Source of the DNA: an uncultured Arenimonas sp.
GTDB taxonomy: Bacteria > Pseudomonadota > Gammaproteobacteria > Xanthomonadales > Xanthomonadaceae
Direction of reading: 5' to 3'
NCBI GenBank assembly: GCA_946480565.1
Contig: CAMLKR010000098.1
Coordinates: 1 to 8,411 of the forward strand
Length of the DNA stretch: 8,411 nt
Shown here: in pieces, positions 5,712 to 8,411 of the stretch
How positions within the stretch are numbered: position 1 is the stretch's first letter
Layout: each line of letters opens with the position of its first letter
Notes under the pieces: generated by a model
Database searches by the model: none
What the model was told of the DNA's origin: nothing
Seen by the model: the letters and a program-made list of their open reading frames with translations, nothing else
Position numbers and translations under genes: made by a program

Positions 5712-6092
5712 TCAACGCGACCGGCCCGCGCCATCACGCAGCAGCGAAACCTGCAGCTCCATGCGCTTGAGCTCGCGCAGCAGGCGGTTGGCCTCCATGC
5801 GGTTGCCCATGAAGGACTTGCACATGGTGGTGACCTGGAACAGGAACAGCGAGGCCACGCCCCACTTCACCGCCACCACGGCCTCGGTCGCGCCCGCCAG
5901 CTGCCACAGCGCGTAAACGCCTCCCGCGAAGGCCAGGATGGCCGCGAGGTAGGCCACCCACATCACCCAGGCCATCGGCCCACGCAACAGGCCGAAGGCC
6001 TGGGCCACGTAACCGGGTTCGTGGTGGCTGGCCAGCAGGGCCCGGTCTTCTTCGGTGAGCGCGCGGCCGATCAGGTCGTCGAAATCTTTCAT
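5712..6092 (-). CDS. Two-helix membrane protein (DUF6768-like) coupled to an ECF sigma factor
   Basis: A 126-residue inner-membrane protein. After a charged N-terminus (MKDFDDLIGRALTEEDRALL, cytoplasmic by inference) come two hydrophobic segments at about 40-66 and 70-90, then a basic amphipathic C-terminal stretch, NRMEANRLLRELKRMELQVSLLR, that may form a short coiled coil. Size, layout and context match the DUF6768-type proteins often found directly after ECF sigma genes; I assign the family from memory. Its ATG overlaps the sigma factor's stop codon (ATGA, 4 bases), so translation is coupled and the two products are likely made in a fixed ratio. An anti-sigma or sigma-modulating role is plausible from this pairing but unproven, and no zinc-binding HXXXCXXC motif of the classic ZAS anti-sigma factors is present. 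Confidence 0.85.
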   Translation of the reverse strand: MKDFDDLIGRALTEEDRALLASHHEPGYVAQAFGLLRGPMAWVMWVAYLAAILAFAGGVYALWQLAGATEAVVAVKWGVASLFLFQVTTMCKSFMGNRMEANRLLRELKRMELQVSLLRDGAGRSR

Positions 6093-6646
6093 GTCTGAGT
6101 TCCTTCCAGTAGTTCGCGGACTTTGCGCCGCGCATGCATCAGCCGGGTCTTGACCGTTCCCGGCGGTACGTCGGTGGCGATGGCGATCTCCGCCACGCTC
6201 AATTCGTCGAGGTAGAACAGCGCCAGGGCCGCGCGCTGGTCCGGCGGCAGCCTGCCAATGGCCGCCATCACGATGGACACTTCGGCGGCGAATTCGCCGG
6301 ACGCGCTTTCGGGCGCGGGCCCGCCGGTGTCCGCGGCCTCGTCTTCGGCTTCGAGGGGCTCATGCCCCTTGCGGCCGAACTCCCGCTGGCAGCGGCGGGT
6401 GGTGATGCGATAGGCCCAGGCGGGAAAGGCCGCGACGTCGTCGAGCCGGCCCAGGCCGCGCAGGATTTCCATCCAGGCCTCCTGCGCCATGTCCCTGGCC
6501 CGCTCGGCGTCGCCCAGCAGGCGCCAGGCGTGGCGCAGCAGCCGTGGCTGCCAGCGCGCGACCAGCCGCGACAGCGCCGCGCCGTCGCCCGCCACCGCGG
6601 CCGCCACCAGGTATTCGTCGTAGATGCGCCCGCTGTCCCGGTTCAC
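6089..6646 (-). CDS. ECF-type RNA polymerase sigma factor
   Basis: A 185-residue group IV sigma factor. Region sigma2 spans about 12-90: LVARWQPRLLRHAWRLLGD, then AERARDMAQEAWMEILRGL, which contacts core polymerase, and FPAWAYRITTRRCQREF, the -10 recognition end. A linker rich in Glu, Ala and Gly follows (95-120). Region sigma4 (about 122-180) has IGRLPPDQRAALALFYLDEL, and the helix-turn-helix LSVAEIAIATDVPPGTVKTR then RLMHARRKVRELL. It directs polymerase to stress or envelope promoters; the target set cannot be inferred. GTG at 6646 is chosen because GGAAGG lies 6 bases before it; a TTG at 6676 would add ten residues but has no ribosome binding site. It overlaps the downstream membrane-protein gene by 4 bases. 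I could not find an ECF-type promoter upstream that would show autoregulation. Confidence 0.93.
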   Translation of the reverse strand: MNRDSGRIYDEYLVAAAVAGDGAALSRLVARWQPRLLRHAWRLLGDAERARDMAQEAWMEILRGLGRLDDVAAFPAWAYRITTRRCQREFGRKGHEPLEAEDEAADTGGPAPESASGEFAAEVSIVMAAIGRLPPDQRAALALFYLDELSVAEIAIATDVPPGTVKTRLMHARRKVRELLEGTQT

Positions 6647-6652
6647 GTGCCG

Positions 6653-6658
6653 CCTTCC
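6653..6658 (-). promoter_or_regulatory. Shine-Dalgarno sequence that decides the GTG start of the sigma factor
   Basis: GGAAGG on the minus strand is 6 bases before the GTG at 6646. No comparable site precedes the alternative TTG at 6676. Confidence 0.65.
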
Positions 6659-6798
6659 GTCCTTGCCTGCATCCAAGGTGCGCCCAAGCGGGCGAACGGT
6701 TCAATCGGCGGGGTCCGGGGGCGTCGCCATGTGCCAAGGCGACCAGAACCGCTGCGTGGAATTGACCGGCGCGCGGCAGGGCGGGAGATTCGCCAGCC

Positions 6799-7293
6799 AT
6801 GAGCCTGATCGCCCGCACCCTGCTGCTGTCCCTGCTCCTGGTCCCGCTTGCTCCGTCCCGGGCGGCCGCGACCGAGACCACCGAAAACCCCGCCCCGCCC
6901 TGGGTGGTGCCCGACGCCAAGGTCGAGGTGTTGCAGCTGCGCATCTACCACGTGCGCGCCGAGATCGCGCCGGCCTTCCACGAACGCTTCCGCGATCACG
7001 CTGCGCGCATCATGAAGCGCCACGGTTTCTGGATCGTCGGCGCCTGGGTCACCCGCGGCCGCGAGCAGGAAGAGTTCAGCTACCTGCTGGCCTGGGATTC
7101 GCGCGAAACCATGCAGCGCGCCTGGCAGGCCTTCCTGGCCGACCCGGAATGGATCCGCATCAAGCGCGAAACCGCCAACCAGAACGGCCTCTACGTGCTG
7201 GGCATCGAAGACCGCGAGCTGCGGCCGGTGACGTATTCGCCGACGGTGGGGGTGCCGGCGTCAATCTCCGGACAGGATCGCGCGGATCAGTAA
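6799..7293 (+). CDS. Exported NIPSNAP-family protein
   Basis: A 164-residue protein with a clear signal peptide: MSLIAR, then a leucine-rich core, with cleavage near AAA-TETT at residue 24. The mature part is a NIPSNAP domain, a ferredoxin-like alpha/beta fold of the dimeric alpha-beta barrel type: VLQLRIYHVRAEIAPAFHERF, GFWIVGAWVTRG, FSYLLAWDSRETMQRAWQAF and the conserved DPEWIRIKRETA, where the pattern W-x-F-x-DPEW closes the domain. Bacterial members are of mostly unknown function, and many are cytoplasmic, so export to the periplasm is the notable point. The ATG at 6799 has GGGAG 11 bases upstream, a little far. The gene is divergent from the ECF sigma factor across 152 bases. Its 3' end overlaps that of the convergent DUF4124 gene by 7 bases. 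Confidence 0.9.
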   Translation: MSLIARTLLLSLLLVPLAPSRAAATETTENPAPPWVVPDAKVEVLQLRIYHVRAEIAPAFHERFRDHAARIMKRHGFWIVGAWVTRGREQEEFSYLLAWDSRETMQRAWQAFLADPEWIRIKRETANQNGLYVLGIEDRELRPVTYSPTVGVPASISGQDRADQ

Positions 7294-8015
7294 CACGCTT
7301 CCTGGATGCGGTCGCCCAGCCGGCGCAGGCCGTCGTGGGTGATGTTGCGCAAAGGCTGGCGGCGATAGGCCGCGTCCGCTGCACGCGCCGACTGACAGGC
7401 CACGGAAGATCCAGGATCAGCAGACGACGGCCCGGACGAGTAGCTCCCTGACCGGCCGGCCCCGTCGTAAACCGTGCGGGCATCACGCGCCTGCTGTCGC
7501 CGCTGGGCGGTGGTGGGTTCGCGGTCGGGCGTCGCATCCCGGACCCAGGCCTGCCGGGAACCGTCGGGGCAAGGCTGCGACTGGAAGCTGGCATGCCCCT
7601 TCGCGTCGATGCATTTGTAGAGCGCCGCAGCGGAGGCCGAGGGATTGAAGCTGCGGGGCGGCGTGTAAGGCGCGGCAGCCGGCATCGGACGCGGCGCTGC
7701 GACCACCCTCGCCGGCTCCACGCGAGGAGCAGGCCGCGTCGGCTGGCTGCTGATGAAGGCGACATAGGCGGCGGAACTGAGGATCGCGATCGCCCCCACC
7801 GTTCCCAGCACGCCGCTGTAGGGAATCTCCGTTTGCCGCAGCCGCCCACGCGGATCCCGCTGCACCGAGGGTGCGGAGAAAAATGCATAGGCCCCGAGCA
7901 GGGCCGCCATCAGCAGGAACAGGAAGGCGGCGCGGGGATAGCCCCAGTTGACCAGCACCACCGCCACCATCAGGTCGATGAATGCAACCGTCAGAAGAAA
8001 CCAGAACTTCGCCAT
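7287..8015 (-). CDS. Membrane-anchored DUF4124 protein
   Basis: A 242-residue protein with three hydrophobic segments at about 4-22, 29-46 and 68-89, then a proline/alanine-rich linker (91-125) and a DUF4124-like module, ALYKCIDAKGHASFQSQPCPDG (start 131), with cysteines 135 and 149. The distal region (about 165-242) is Arg/Gln/Ser-rich and ends in a second conserved-looking block with cysteines 207 and 241 (VACQSARAADAAYRRQPLRN, IQEACY). The spacing of the two cysteine pairs suggests disulfides, so the C-terminal part is probably periplasmic; with three membrane passes the N-terminus would then be cytoplasmic. Most DUF4124 proteins carry a plain signal peptide, so a triple-helix anchor is less usual. 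Function is unknown. Start is ATG at 8015; the ribosome binding site is weak (GGGG-rich). It converges on the NIPSNAP gene with a 7-base overlap. Confidence 0.87.
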   Translation of the reverse strand: MAKFWFLLTVAFIDLMVAVVLVNWGYPRAAFLFLLMAALLGAYAFFSAPSVQRDPRGRLRQTEIPYSGVLGTVGAIAILSSAAYVAFISSQPTRPAPRVEPARVVAAPRPMPAAAPYTPPRSFNPSASAAALYKCIDAKGHASFQSQPCPDGSRQAWVRDATPDREPTTAQRRQQARDARTVYDGAGRSGSYSSGPSSADPGSSVACQSARAADAAYRRQPLRNITHDGLRRLGDRIQEACY

Positions 8016-8120
8016 GCCCCATCCCCATCGCCGCCGTCGAAGCGGTAAACGCCGCGATGGATTGTTTCAGGACGGGGAAGCCGGAAATGTGCGGGGCGAC
8101 TGGGTTTCGAGCAGCAGGCT

Positions 8121-8411
8121 TTACCGCGAAGGCCCACCCACCCGCATCGCCTCCAACATCGCGGCGGTGGACGCCTGCAGCGTCTGCGCCAGGTCGGCGG
8201 CGCTGCAGCTGGCTTCGCCCGCGAGCCAGGCGATGATGGGCGACAGCATGGCGTCGGCCAGCGCGTGCGCGGCCAGGCGCGGCGGCACCCGCAGGTGGGC
8301 GCCGTGGTCGCGCTTGAGCCGAGTCTCGATCATCGCCACCAGGGTGGCGCGCACCGGGCGCAGGCCCGCGCCCTGGAAGATGCCGCGGGCCATGCCGCGG
8401 TTCTGCCAGAA
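8121..8411 (-). CDS. Probable TetR-family regulator, C-terminal part only, cut by the window edge
   Basis: The frame is open to the right edge and ends with TAA at 8121-8123, giving 96 residues. The visible part is helical: MARGIFQGAGLRPVRATLVAMIETR, LAAHALADAMLSPIIAWLAG, then an Ala/Leu-rich last helix, LAQTLQASTAAMLEAM. This pattern resembles the ligand-binding C-terminal domain of TetR/AcrR repressors, including the alternation of an exposed dimer helix near the end. The DNA-binding half would lie outside the window, so the family call rests on the tail alone. An ATG at 8393 lies inside the frame but is unlikely to be the start. The 105-base gap to the DUF4124 gene shows no convincing promoter. 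Confidence 0.6.
   Translation of the reverse strand, partial: FWQNRGMARGIFQGAGLRPVRATLVAMIETRLKRDHGAHLRVPPRLAAHALADAMLSPIIAWLAGEASCSAADLAQTLQASTAAMLEAMRVGGPSR

Noticed and set aside
6762..6790. TTGACC as a -35 box for the NIPSNAP gene
   Set aside because: At 17 bases downstream the sequence is GAGATT, a poor -10 box, so the hexamer alone does not make a promoter.
6624..7451. A 275-codon plus-strand frame overlapping the NIPSNAP gene
   Set aside because: It is a shifted frame over the sigma start, the NIPSNAP gene and the DUF4124 end. The product is Arg/Pro/Gly-rich without domains, whereas the overlapped genes have clear ones.
8049..8090. A weak third copy of the 40-base element (TTGTTTCAGGACGGGGAA)
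   Set aside because: Only a short TTTCAG core matches; the conserved GAGTGTCTTT and CTCAAGGA blocks are absent.

Overview
This GC-rich window reads as ordinary chromosomal DNA from a gammaproteobacterium. It is most likely of the Xanthomonadaceae/Lysobacteraceae type (Lysobacter, Luteimonas and relatives). That placement rests on overall composition, the GTG starts, and a family mix typical of the group: a membrane-anchored DUF4124 protein, an ECF sigma factor coupled to a DUF6768-like membrane protein, a MarR-GNAT fusion and a cupin-type AraC regulator. It is an impression without any database search. I see no tRNA, rRNA, insertion sequence, phage gene or CRISPR array.

Layout. Positions 1-538 (minus) hold the N-terminal part of an unrecognised secreted protein. 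A MarR-GNAT fusion regulator (717-1619, minus) follows, with a near-ideal promoter and a perfect palindromic operator touching its start codon. Next is a DUF1801 protein (1696-2058, minus). From a divergent region with a repeat and a strong hairpin, two small NTF2-fold proteins run on the plus strand with a 4-base overlap (2257-3044). Converging on them is a probable two-gene unit on the minus strand: a protein made of two tandem NTF2/SnoaL-like domains (3827-4591), then a glutathione S-transferase (3106-3756). An AraC-family regulator (4676-5689, plus) is divergent from that unit and is its likely controller.

The second half holds an ECF sigma factor translationally coupled to a two-helix membrane protein (6646 down to 5712, minus), an exported NIPSNAP protein (6799-7293, plus), a DUF4124 membrane protein converging on it with a 7-base overlap (7287-8015, minus), and the C-terminal end of a probable TetR-type regulator at the right edge (8121-8411, minus).

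How the parts fit. The window looks like several small regulator-plus-effector modules rather than one pathway. The most system-like is AraC / double-NTF2 protein / GST, a plausible inducible small-molecule or stress-response set. The most clearly readable regulatory logic is the MarR-GNAT promoter: TTGACG and TAAAGT at 17-bp spacing, an operator palindrome over the -10 box, and a predicted start point at the initiation codon, so the transcript may be leaderless. A 40-base element shared by 571-610 and 2117-2156 (30 of 40 identical) lies upstream of two different minus-strand genes and may be a shared promoter or regulatory site. No clearly new biological system is visible; the points above are the ones worth checking.
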